Source of the DNA: Bacteroidota bacterium
GTDB taxonomy: Bacteria; Bacteroidota; Bacteroidia; Chitinophagales; Chitinophagaceae
Length of the DNA: 13,418 nucleotides
Direction: 5' to 3'
Assembly: GCA_023429985.1 (NCBI GenBank)
Contig: JAEZCV010000035.1
Coordinates: 1 to 13,418, forward strand
A model generated the notes under the pieces. The model was not told the DNA's origin and did not search any database. It saw only the letters and a program-made list of their open reading frames with translations. Shown here in pieces: positions 7,475 to 13,418 of this stretch (position 1 is its first letter; every line of letters begins with the position of its first letter). Made by a program: the position numbers and the translations under genes.

Positions 7475-8089
7475 CTAGTCCTTAAATACCCTGATGGTTT
7501 TCATAAACCTTTTTTGATATCCCGGGCTTAATGGGGATACGGTAACACCCATGGCGCGGCCCGAAGTGCTGTGGATGAATTTAAGCGTATCTGTATTGGA
7601 AACAATAATGCCCATATGGCCAACTATGCGTTCTAAGGGATTTGTACCTGTAAAAAGAATAATATCACCGCGACGTGCTTCACTGGCCCGGATCTCCCTG
7701 CCTTCATTAGTGAAGTCCACCGAGGAACGTGGGACTTTTATATTGAAATTATTGAAAACATAGGTGATAAAGCCCGAACAATCAAAACCGACCTTAGGGT
7801 CTGATGAAGCATATACATAGGGAATTCCTAAAAGTGATTCGGCAAACTGAACAAGTTTTTCCCTGGAAACATTGCGGGTATCAATAGTTGAAGAAGGTCC
7901 CAGGCTGCTGTCCGGTTCCGGCAGATTGCTGATGAAACTACTGTCCGGAGTCGGGTATAAGCTGTCTGCCAACACCTGCTTTGAAGCTATTACTGTTGTG
8001 TCTATACCTTCATTATTGGTCATTTCCCATCCCTGGCAGGATGTAAATAAAAATGTTATTGCCGTTATCAAACTTCCATGTTTGCTCAT
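7475..8089 (-). CDS. NlpC/P60-family cell-wall hydrolase, lipoprotein
   Basis: The 204-residue product begins with a short lipoprotein signal (ITFLFTSC, lipid-attachment cysteine C18) and then has a low-complexity Ser/Pro/Asp linker up to about residue 72. Residues about 75-202 form an NlpC/P60 papain-like domain. The catalytic cysteine is C104 in GFDCSGF, the base is H158 in VGHMGII, and the third polar residue is H173 in KFIHSTSG. The segment ARRGDIILFTGTN (138-150) is the usual strand before the histidine. Such enzymes cut peptide stems in peptidoglycan, often between D-Glu and a diamino acid. With no extra binding domain, this resembles the small Spr/NlpC-type lipoproteins that act at the envelope, here probably on the periplasmic face. 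LspA, encoded in this window, would process its precursor. The start at 8089 faces fumC; the 86-base gap must hold the control sites of both genes. No clear promoter is seen on this strand. Confidence 0.92.
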   Translation of the reverse strand: MSKHGSLITAITFLFTSCQGWEMTNNEGIDTTVIASKQVLADSLYPTPDSSFISNLPEPDSSLGPSSTIDTRNVSREKLVQFAESLLGIPYVYASSDPKVGFDCSGFITYVFNNFNIKVPRSSVDFTNEGREIRASEARRGDIILFTGTNPLERIVGHMGIIVSNTDTLKFIHSTSGRAMGVTVSPLSPGYQKRFMKTIRVFKD

Positions 8090-8149
8090 ATCTACTGTAT
8101 AACAAAAAAAGCACCACGAAAGCGCAATAATGCCTTAAGCCATCCTTCT

Positions 8150-8157
8150 TATCTTTG
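8150..8157 (+). promoter_or_regulatory. Bacteroidota-type -7 box for fumC
   Basis: TATCTTTG matches TAnnTTTG exactly and lies 18 bases before the ATG at 8176. A TTG inside the box (8155-8157) is in frame with fumC, so an automatic caller could start the gene there; as a promoter element it would not be in the message. No convincing -33 TTTG is seen upstream. The 13-base stretch TTATCTTTGCACC differs from the one before lspA by a single base. Confidence 0.6.
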
Positions 8158-8175
8158 CACCGCAAAAAAATAATT

Positions 8176-9576
8176 ATGAACTACCGCATAGAGAAAGATA
8201 CCATGGGGGAAGTAAAGGTTCCGGCCGATGCCCTTTATGGTGCCCAGACCCAGAGAAGTATTGAAAATTTTAAAATTGCACAGGACATCAACAAAATGCC
8301 CATGGAGATCGTCCGGGCTTTTGCTTACCTGAAAAAGGCAGCTGCCATTACCAATTTCGAAGCCGGTGTATTACCCGAGGAGAAAATGCAATTGATAGGA
8401 AAAGTGTGCGATGAAATTCTTGAAGGCAAACTCGATCAGTATTTCCCACTGGTTGTATGGCAAACAGGTAGCGGTACGCAAAGCAATATGAACGTAAATG
8501 AAGTTGTTGCTTATCGTGGCCATGTTTTAAATGGCGGCGACCTTACCGATAAAGAAAAAGCCCTTCATCCAAACGATGATGTAAACAAGTCCCAGTCATC
8601 AAACGATACTTTTCCTACAGCCATGCACATTGCTGCTTACAAAATGCTGTTGGAAACAACGATCCCAGGTATTGAAAAGCTCCAGAACACGCTTGATAAG
8701 AAGAGCAAAGAGTTCATGAAAGTGGTAAAGATCGGACGAACCCATTTTATGGATGCAACACCGCTTACACTTGGTCAGGAATTCAGCGGTTATGTATCGC
8801 AGTTAGACCATGGATTGCGCGCCCTTAAAAACACGCTTCCCCATCTTTCTGAACTTGCATTGGGTGGCACAGCTGTGGGTACGGGGATCAACACTCCAAA
8901 GAACTATTCGGAAAACGTTGCTAAACATATTGCAGCGCTAACAGGATTGCCTTTTATAACAGCCGAAAATAAATTTGAATCACTTGCGGCGCATGATGCC
9001 ATTGTTGAATGCCATGGAGCTTTAAAAACCATTGCCGTAAGCCTGATGAAGATCGCCAACGATATTCGTATGCTCTGCTCAGGGCCACGTTCAGGTATTG
9101 GTGAAATATTTATTCCCGATAACGAACCCGGATCTTCCATCATGCCCGGAAAGGTGAACCCCACCCAGTGCGAAGCACTTACCATGATTGCAGCACAGGT
9201 TATGGGTAATGATGTTTCCATTAACATTGGCGGCTCAATGGGACATTTTGAACTGAATGTATTCAAACCCATGATGATCTATAACTTCCTGCACAGCGCA
9301 AGATTGATTGGTGATGGTTGTGTAAGCTTTAATGATAAATGTGCTGTTGGTATTGAACCTATTGAAGCCAACATTAAAAAACACCTGGATAATTCATTGA
9401 TGCTGGTTACCTCTCTAAATACACGCATAGGTTATTATAAGGCGGCTGAAATAGCCCAGAAAGCGCACAAAGAAGGAACAACGTTAAAGGAGATGGCCGT
9501 TAAGCTTGGCTATGTTACAGCTGAAGAATTTGACCAGTGGGTGGTTCCGGGAGATATGGTGGGAGAGATAGGGTAA
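8176..9576 (+). CDS. fumC: Fumarate hydratase, class II
   Basis: FumC reversibly hydrates fumarate to L-malate in the TCA cycle; the class II enzyme is an iron-free, soluble homotetramer. The product is 466 residues, the usual length. Visible family motifs are GSGTQSNMNVNEV (98-110), HPNDDVNKSQSSNDTFPTAM (131-150), KIGRTHFMDATPLTLGQE (185-202) with the active-site histidine H190, and the superfamily signature GSSIMPGKVNPTQCE (319-333) with the catalytic serine S320. The GTGIN segment (236-240) and the LVTSLN segment near 410 also fit fumarase rather than aspartase or argininosuccinate lyase. The start ATG at 8176 gives MNYRIEKDTMGEVKVP, matching the family N-terminus, and excludes the TTG in the promoter box. 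The gene appears to be a single unit, divergent from the NlpC/P60 gene and convergent with the enoyl-CoA hydratase gene, with a repeat cluster behind it. Confidence 0.97.
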   Translation: MNYRIEKDTMGEVKVPADALYGAQTQRSIENFKIAQDINKMPMEIVRAFAYLKKAAAITNFEAGVLPEEKMQLIGKVCDEILEGKLDQYFPLVVWQTGSGTQSNMNVNEVVAYRGHVLNGGDLTDKEKALHPNDDVNKSQSSNDTFPTAMHIAAYKMLLETTIPGIEKLQNTLDKKSKEFMKVVKIGRTHFMDATPLTLGQEFSGYVSQLDHGLRALKNTLPHLSELALGGTAVGTGINTPKNYSENVAKHIAALTGLPFITAENKFESLAAHDAIVECHGALKTIAVSLMKIANDIRMLCSGPRSGIGEIFIPDNEPGSSIMPGKVNPTQCEALTMIAAQVMGNDVSINIGGSMGHFELNVFKPMMIYNFLHSARLIGDGCVSFNDKCAVGIEPIEANIKKHLDNSLMLVTSLNTRIGYYKAAEIAQKAHKEGTTLKEMAVKLGYVTAEEFDQWVVPGDMVGEIG

Positions 9577-9599
9577 TTTGTTAATTTGAAAACTGGTAA

Positions 9600-9795
9600 A
9601 CCTTCATGCCGGCAGGCAGGTTGGGATATAAAAGGCAACACAAAGTACAAAGCAGGCGCAAAGAACCCAAAGGATTAACTTCGTTTTGATATTCATTCAA
9701 TATCATTGAAATTGTTCCGGCCAATGAAGTTAAATTGGCTTAACTACCCCTTGGCGTTCTTTATGAAAAATCTTTGCGTTCCTGGCGTGAATGAC
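9600..9795. repeat. Degenerate CAAAG/CTTTG repeat cluster with a GC-rich palindromic fragment
   Basis: This fills most of the 239 bases between the convergent fumC and enoyl-CoA hydratase genes. TGCCGGCAGGCAGG (9607-9620) is a GC-rich half-palindrome unlike its A/T-rich surroundings. CAAAG then occurs four times at 9641, 9648, 9659 and 9668, partly as GGCGCAAAGAAC. The opposite sense follows: CTTGGCGTTCTTTATG (9750-9765) and CTTTGCGTTCCTGGCGTGAA (9772-9791). Together these make an imperfect inverted arrangement. Inside it are TTAACTTC (9675-9682) with GAAGTTAA (9726-9733), TTCAAT-ATC-ATTGAA (9696-9710), GCCAAT (9720-9725) with ATTGGC (9734-9739), and AGTTAA (9728-9733) with TTAACT (9740-9745). 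The last two pairs are mutually exclusive. CGCAAAG-type intergenic repeats are familiar to me from other Bacteroidota genomes, but copy number here is unknown. No open frame of note and no strong intrinsic terminator is present. Confidence 0.6.
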
Positions 9796-9815
9796 TTCTC
9801 TTTTCTCAATTAAAA

Positions 9816-10589
9816 CTAGTTTCCTTTAAACAACGGCTTCCTTTTCTCTAAAAAAGCAGCCGTTCCTTCCTTCATATCATTGGTATCAAAGCACTCTCCA
9901 AAACCGGAAAGTTCTTTCGAATATCCATCTGCGTTACCAAGTGCGGCATTGGCTGCTTCAATACATTTGCCAATGGCAAAAGGAGCTTTCGATAAAATGG
10001 TGAGCAATACAGCTTTTGTTTCATTCAGTAACGCATCCTGTGGAAATACTTTATTTACCAGGCCATATTGAAGAGCCGTTGCAGCATCAATCATGTTACC
10101 TGTCATTAATAATTCCATGGCACGGCCTTTTCCAATTAAATGAACCAGCCTTTGCGTTCCGCCATAACCTGGAATCAATCCAAGGTTAACCTCCGGTTGG
10201 CCGAATCTGGCATTCTCCGAAGCATAACGGAAATGACAGGCCATGGCCAGTTCGCAACCCCCACCAAGGGCAAAACCGTTTACCGCGGCAATAACGGGTT
10301 TACTGCTGTTTTCTATCTTAAAAAATACATCCTGGCCTTTTTTGGCAAGGTCCATTCCCTGGTCGTAGTTCAATCCCTGGAACTGGCTGATATCGGCACC
10401 CGCAACAAAAGCTTTAGGTCCGGCACCGGTTATTATAATTCCTTTAATTTCTTCGTTATGTTCAGCATCCTTCATTACAGCACCCAGTTCACTCATCACA
10501 TCGCTGTTGATGGCGTTCATTTTATCGGGACGGTTAATGGTTACCGTTAGAATGCCTTCAGAAGTTTCGGTCAATAAGGTTTTATACAT
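9816..10589 (-). CDS. Enoyl-CoA hydratase/isomerase (crotonase family)
   Basis: The 257-residue protein has the full crotonase fold signature. Residues 62-67 (VAGADI) and 107-112 (ALGGGC) form the oxyanion hole. The two catalytic glutamates expected in true hydratases are present 20 residues apart: E113 in GGGCELAMACHF and E133 in GQPEVNLGLIPGYGGTQRL. The C-terminus (EGTAAFLEKRKPLFKG) is also typical. Having both glutamates supports hydration of trans-2-enoyl-CoA (for example crotonyl-CoA), but substrate chain length and pathway cannot be read from sequence; a methylglutaconyl-CoA or 3-hydroxybutyryl-CoA enzyme would look similar. The start ATG at 10589 lies 9 bases after the stop of the B12-binding protein gene, so the two are almost surely co-transcribed, pointing to short-chain or branched CoA-ester metabolism. 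The gene converges on fumC. Confidence 0.93.
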   Translation of the reverse strand: MYKTLLTETSEGILTVTINRPDKMNAINSDVMSELGAVMKDAEHNEEIKGIIITGAGPKAFVAGADISQFQGLNYDQGMDLAKKGQDVFFKIENSSKPVIAAVNGFALGGGCELAMACHFRYASENARFGQPEVNLGLIPGYGGTQRLVHLIGKGRAMELLMTGNMIDAATALQYGLVNKVFPQDALLNETKAVLLTILSKAPFAIGKCIEAANAALGNADGYSKELSGFGECFDTNDMKEGTAAFLEKRKPLFKGN

Positions 10590-10598
10590 CTTAATAAA

Positions 10599-11015
10599 TT
10601 AAAAGTTCCTGTGTTCTTTTACCCAGTTCTTTATGTAATCGGCTATGTCTTTCGTTGGTGTTCCCGGGGCAAATAATTTTCCAACACCCAATTCATTCAA
10701 TGCGTTCATATCCTCTTCCGGAATAATGCCTCCGCCGGTAAGCAATACATCATTCATTTTCTTTTCCTTCATCATATTAATGATCTTGGGAAAAACCGTC
10801 ATGTGTGCTCCGGATAAAATGCTCACCCCAATTGCATCCACATCTTCCTGTAATGCGGCATTCACCACCATTTCAGGCGTTTGCCTTAATCCCGTATAGA
10901 TCACTTCCATGCCTGCGTCGCGTAAAGCGGTGGCAATAACCTTTGCCCCGCGGTCATGTCCGTCAAGTCCAACCTTTGCAACAAGAATTCTTAAAGGCCT
11001 GTTATTAGCTTGCAT
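10599..11015 (-). CDS. Stand-alone cobalamin-binding domain protein (methylmalonyl-CoA mutase C-terminal type)
   Basis: The 138-residue product consists only of a B12-binding Rossmann-like domain. The base-off/His-on motif is complete: DGHDRG (18-23, D18-x-H20-x-x-G23), where H20 would be the lower axial ligand of cobalt. It is followed by VSILSGAH (64-71) and LTGGGIIPEED (92-102), the other two nucleotide-loop elements. The start VRILVAKVGLDGHDRG-like pattern matches the small subunit or C-terminal domain of methylmalonyl-CoA mutase and related acyl-CoA mutases. No catalytic TIM-barrel half is encoded nearby, so it must act with a large subunit encoded elsewhere or have another B12 role. The start ATG at 11015 is fixed by the domain beginning almost at once. 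It lies 33 bases behind gltX and 9 bases before the enoyl-CoA hydratase gene, with which it likely forms an operon. Confidence 0.9.
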   Translation of the reverse strand: MQANNRPLRILVAKVGLDGHDRGAKVIATALRDAGMEVIYTGLRQTPEMVVNAALQEDVDAIGVSILSGAHMTVFPKIINMMKEKKMNDVLLTGGGIIPEEDMNALNELGVGKLFAPGTPTKDIADYIKNWVKEHRNF

Positions 11016-11020
11016 ATTGC

Positions 11021-11028
11021 CAAAAATA
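11021..11028 (-). promoter_or_regulatory. -7 box TATTTTTG 5 bases before the B12-binding protein gene
   Basis: On the minus strand TATTTTTG matches TAnnTTTG and ends 5 bases before the ATG at 11015, which would place the transcript start at or next to the start codon. No -33 TTTG is seen at normal spacing. A small inverted repeat, AATCA-TTTG-TGATT (11035-11048), lies between this box and the gltX stop. The gene may also be read through from gltX. Confidence 0.4.
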
Positions 11029-11048
11029 AAGATTAATCATTTGTGATT

Positions 11049-12575
11049 TTAGTTGTTGAAAGCTGGAATGGCCTTTTCAATTCTTGCCATTGTTTCCTCC
11101 TTTCCTAACATTGCTGCAATGTCAAATACTGGCGGGCCAAATTTTCCACCTACCAGCATAATACGCAGTGGGAGTTGCAGTTCTCCCGGCTTTATTCCCG
11201 CCTGCGTAGCAGATTGTTTAAATAGTTCTTCCATTCCCCCGGGCGAAAAATTTCCCAGGCTTGCCAGTGACTGAATAAAGCTTTTAAAGAATTCAGATTT
11301 CTGGTCGTTCCATTTAGGCTTTACAGATGCAAGGTCCCACTCTACAGGTGCCTTAAAAAAGAAATGACTGTGTTCATAAAATTCAGTGAGCAGGGTGCAC
11401 CGGTCTTTTACTAATTCAATAATTTTTTCGAGATAAGTTTCGTCTGTGATTTCTATTCCTTTTAATGCAAGGTTTTGTTTCACTGCCTGAACATAAGCCG
11501 AAGCTGGCAGCTTTTTGATCCATTCGTGGTTGAACCATTTGGCTTTTTCAAAATCAAATTTGGCTCCTGACTTATGAACCTTATCTATTGAAAAACTTTG
11601 CACCAGTTCATCCAGAGAATAAATTTCTTTTTCGGTTCCATCATTCCAGCCAAGCATGGCTAAAAGATTAATAAAGGCTTCCGGAAGAAAACCTCTTTCC
11701 CTGAAACCTTCTGTTGTTTCGCCCGTCTTTGGATCTTTCCAGTTCATGGCAAACACAGGAAAGCCATATTTAGCGCCATCGCGTTTACTCAGTTTCCCAT
11801 TTGGGCCCAGTATCAATGGAAGGTGTGCCCATTCAGGCATTTTGTCTTCACCAAATAAATACTTCCATAATAAAATATGAACAGGTGCGCTGGGAAGCCA
11901 TTCTTCTCCCCGAAATGCATGAGAGATCTCCATTTCAAAATCATCAACAACAACAGCCAGATGATAAGTAGGCATGCCATCTGCTTTCAACAAAACCTTA
12001 TCATCCACAGTGGAAGTTTCAAAACTAACTTCACCACGAATCATGTCATGAAAACTGATGGTTTCTTCTTCCGGCATTTTAATGCGTATCACATAAGGTG
12101 TTTGCGCATTTAATAATGACTGCACTTCATCTGGAGAAAGAGATAATGAGTTTTTCATTTTCATGCGTACGGAATGGTCGTACTGAGGGCTGGGATTTTC
12201 TTCCGACCGAAGTTGTACACGCATGGCATCCAGTTCGGCCGGAGTATCGAACGCATAATAAGCAAGACCTTTTTCAACCAGTTGAAGCGCGTATTTTTTA
12301 TAGCGTTCCTTTCTTTCACTCTGGCGATAGGGTCCAAACTTTCCGGGTTTTAATATGCTTTCATCCGGTTCAATTCCACACCATTTCAATGTTTCAAAAA
12401 TGTATTCTTCAGCACCTTCAACAAAGCGGTTTTGGTCTGTGTCTTCTATTCTTACTATAAAACTTCCCTTGTGCTTTTTGGCAAAAAGATAATTGTATAA
12501 AACGGTACGCACACCACCAAGGTGCAAACCACCTGTTGGACTGGGAGCAAATCTTACCCTTACATTCTTTTCCAT
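11049..12575 (-). CDS. gltX: Glutamyl-tRNA synthetase
   Basis: GltX charges tRNA-Glu with glutamate in the cytoplasm. The 508-residue product starts MEKNVRVRFAPSPTGGLHLGG, carrying the class I HIGH motif as HLGG (18-21). KLSKRDG (261-267) is the KMSKS loop. ADGMPTYHLAVVVDD (198-212) and RGEEWLPSAPVH (222-233) are standard catalytic-core elements. FINLLAMLGW (301-310) leads into the helical anticodon-binding C-terminal half, which is complete. Residues about 268-297 (around FPVFAMNWKDPKTGETTEGF) form an insertion after KMSKS that I know from Bacteroidota GluRS and that is absent from shorter proteobacterial forms. The frame extends upstream to a TTG at 12614, but those 13 residues have no family counterpart and a -7 box falls inside them, so ATG 12575 is chosen. 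It is transcribed away from the polysaccharide deacetylase gene and towards the B12-binding protein gene. Confidence 0.96.
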   Translation of the reverse strand: MEKNVRVRFAPSPTGGLHLGGVRTVLYNYLFAKKHKGSFIVRIEDTDQNRFVEGAEEYIFETLKWCGIEPDESILKPGKFGPYRQSERKERYKKYALQLVEKGLAYYAFDTPAELDAMRVQLRSEENPSPQYDHSVRMKMKNSLSLSPDEVQSLLNAQTPYVIRIKMPEEETISFHDMIRGEVSFETSTVDDKVLLKADGMPTYHLAVVVDDFEMEISHAFRGEEWLPSAPVHILLWKYLFGEDKMPEWAHLPLILGPNGKLSKRDGAKYGFPVFAMNWKDPKTGETTEGFRERGFLPEAFINLLAMLGWNDGTEKEIYSLDELVQSFSIDKVHKSGAKFDFEKAKWFNHEWIKKLPASAYVQAVKQNLALKGIEITDETYLEKIIELVKDRCTLLTEFYEHSHFFFKAPVEWDLASVKPKWNDQKSEFFKSFIQSLASLGNFSPGGMEELFKQSATQAGIKPGELQLPLRIMLVGGKFGPPVFDIAAMLGKEETMARIEKAIPAFNN

Positions 12576-12580
12576 GGCTG

Positions 12581-12588
12581 CAAAAATA
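12581..12588 (-). promoter_or_regulatory. -7 box TATTTTTG 5 bases before gltX
   Basis: On the minus strand this box is identical to the one before the B12-binding protein gene and has the same 5-base distance to the ATG. If it is the active promoter, gltX mRNA has almost no leader. A TTG lies 23 bases upstream of the box, slightly beyond the usual -33 spacing. Confidence 0.45.
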
Positions 12589-12664
12589 AGCTGTTGAAAA
12601 TGGATGGCTCTCAATAATAAATGTGAAAAAGGCCCGTTGAAAGGTTATTTGCAACCTGGCATGT

Positions 12665-12672
12665 TATCTTCG
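12665..12672 (+). promoter_or_regulatory. Variant -7 box TATCTTCG 4 bases before the polysaccharide deacetylase gene
   Basis: TATCTTCG differs from TAnnTTTG at one base and ends 4 bases before the ATG at 12677. A TTTG at 12648-12651 is only 13 bases upstream, too close for a -33 element. The call rests mainly on similarity to the lspA and fumC boxes. Confidence 0.35.
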
Positions 12673-12676
12673 TCCT

Positions 12677-13312
12677 ATGCAGAGGTTCTTTATTAAAACT
12701 CCATGGATCGCTAAAAAATTTTTCCCGGATTATATATGGAGTATTCCTGCAAATGATAAATCAATTTATTTAAGTTTTGATGATGGTCCGCATCCCCGTA
12801 TTACGCCCTGGGTGCTGGAACTTTTGAAACAACATAATTCTTTAGCAACGTTTTTTTGCCTGGGCAGTAATGTTGAAATGTATCCTGATGTATATAAAAG
12901 AATTATTGATGAAGGGCATGCGGTAGGCAATCATAGCTGGTCGCACTACAATGGATGGTATACGCCTAACGAGGTTTACCTTAATGATGTAGCTAAAGCA
13001 GTTCCCCTGATCAATTCAAATTTGTTTCGTCCTCCCTATGGCAGAATAAAAACTGCCCAGGCAAAAGCAATTCCATCGGCCATGAAGCGTGAGGATGCAA
13101 AGCTTATTATGTGGGATGTATTGAGCGGAGATTTTGATACTTCCTATTCCAGGTCGAGATGTTTAAAAAATGTAATGAAGAATTATGAGCCGGGATCAAT
13201 CATTGTTTTTCATGACAGTGAAAAAGCCTTTATGAACCTGGAATATGTATTGCCTAAACTTTTAGTACGCTTGGAAGAAGAAGGTTATAAATGCAGGAAA
13301 ATCGAAATGTAA
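12677..13312 (+). CDS. NodB-type polysaccharide deacetylase (carbohydrate esterase 4)
   Basis: The 211-residue protein is a single NodB-homology domain with all five motifs of the CE4 family. SFDDGP (33-38) supplies the catalytic base D35 and metal ligand D36. NHSWSH (85-90) supplies metal ligands H86 and H90. RPPYG (118-122), MWDVLSGDFD (145-154) and IIVFHD (175-180, with H179) complete the active site. A zinc-dependent N- or O-deacetylase is therefore expected, acting on peptidoglycan, chitin-like or exopolysaccharide sugars; the substrate cannot be told. The N-terminus (MQRFFIKTPWIAKKFFPDYIW) is basic and aromatic and lacks a clear signal peptide, so location is uncertain. The start matches the short N-terminal form of this family in Bacteroidota. 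It is divergent from gltX and followed by its own terminator, so it is probably a single-gene unit. Confidence 0.94.
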   Translation: MQRFFIKTPWIAKKFFPDYIWSIPANDKSIYLSFDDGPHPRITPWVLELLKQHNSLATFFCLGSNVEMYPDVYKRIIDEGHAVGNHSWSHYNGWYTPNEVYLNDVAKAVPLINSNLFRPPYGRIKTAQAKAIPSAMKREDAKLIMWDVLSGDFDTSYSRSRCLKNVMKNYEPGSIIVFHDSEKAFMNLEYVLPKLLVRLEEEGYKCRKIEM

Positions 13313-13328
13313 TGGAATCTAATAATTA

Positions 13329-13358
13329 GGGCCTAGGTAGAAACCCAGGCCCGTTTTT
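13329..13358 (+). terminator. Intrinsic terminator after the polysaccharide deacetylase gene
   Basis: GGGCCTAGG (13329-13337) pairs with CCCAGGCCC (13344-13352), a 9-base stem with one A-C mismatch and a 6-base loop, followed by GTTTTT (13353-13358). It begins 16 bases after the stop codon. This is the only clear stem plus T-run seen in the window. The remaining 60 bases to the window end are A/T-rich and show no gene. Confidence 0.85.
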
Positions 13359-13418
13359 AATCCGTACCCTATGAAAACTGGTTTAAAGGTATAAACTTTT
13401 AAATATAAATATCAAAAT

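Noticed and set aside
9696..9710. TTCAAT-ATC-ATTGAA as an intrinsic terminator for fumC.
   Set aside because: The stem is six A/T-rich pairs and no T-run follows.
10140..10550. A 136-codon plus-strand frame opposite the enoyl-CoA hydratase gene.
   Set aside because: It is antisense to a gene with complete catalytic motifs and shows no family features.
12418..12654. A 78-codon minus-strand frame at the 5' end of gltX in another frame.
   Set aside because: It overlaps the conserved HLGG region of gltX and is a shadow frame.
13371..13394. ATG at 13371 (MKTGLKV) as the start of another gene.
   Set aside because: The frame stops after seven codons.
1..13418. CRISPR arrays, insertion sequences, tRNA or rRNA genes, phage or defence genes.
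   Set aside because: No regularly spaced direct repeats, transposase or integrase motifs, cloverleaf-like segments or defence domains were seen; gene content is core metabolism and envelope functions.

Overview
The window reads as ordinary chromosomal DNA of a gliding-type member of the Bacteroidota, probably close to the Chitinophagaceae. The evidence is a GldG C-terminus, a secreted protein with a type IX secretion (T9SS) C-terminal sorting domain, a MurF-alanine racemase fusion, a glutamyl-tRNA synthetase with the insertion common in this phylum, and several -7 boxes of the TAnnTTTG type. Shine-Dalgarno sequences are mostly absent. The family placement is inference from gene style, not from a marker gene.

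Left part (1-4793, plus strand): the 3' end of gldG, a TerC/Alx-family membrane protein, the bifunctional murF/alr gene starting 4 bases after it with a GTG codon, and then lspA with its own -7 box. Middle (4788-8089, minus strand): a 745-residue T9SS cargo protein whose stop codon interlocks with that of lspA, a probable 59-residue protein of unknown function, and an NlpC/P60 cell-wall lipoprotein. fumC (8176-9576, plus) is divergent from the lipoprotein gene. A 239-base gap then holds a degenerate CAAAG/CTTTG repeat cluster with several small inverted repeats.

Right part (9816-12575, minus strand): gltX, a stand-alone B12-binding domain protein and an enoyl-CoA hydratase lie head to tail with gaps of 33 and 9 bases. 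A divergent NodB-type polysaccharide deacetylase (12677-13312, plus) ends at a clear intrinsic terminator.

Functionally the window mixes cell-envelope work (GldG, MurF/Alr, LspA, NlpC/P60, deacetylase, T9SS cargo) with central metabolism (fumarase, CoA-ester enzymes) and translation (GltX). No mobile element, CRISPR array, tRNA, rRNA, phage gene or defence system was seen. I did not find a convincing undescribed system. The most useful leads are -7 boxes placed 4-5 bases before start codons (possible leaderless mRNAs), the repeat cluster between fumC and the hydratase gene, the B12-domain/hydratase pair, and the small unknown protein.
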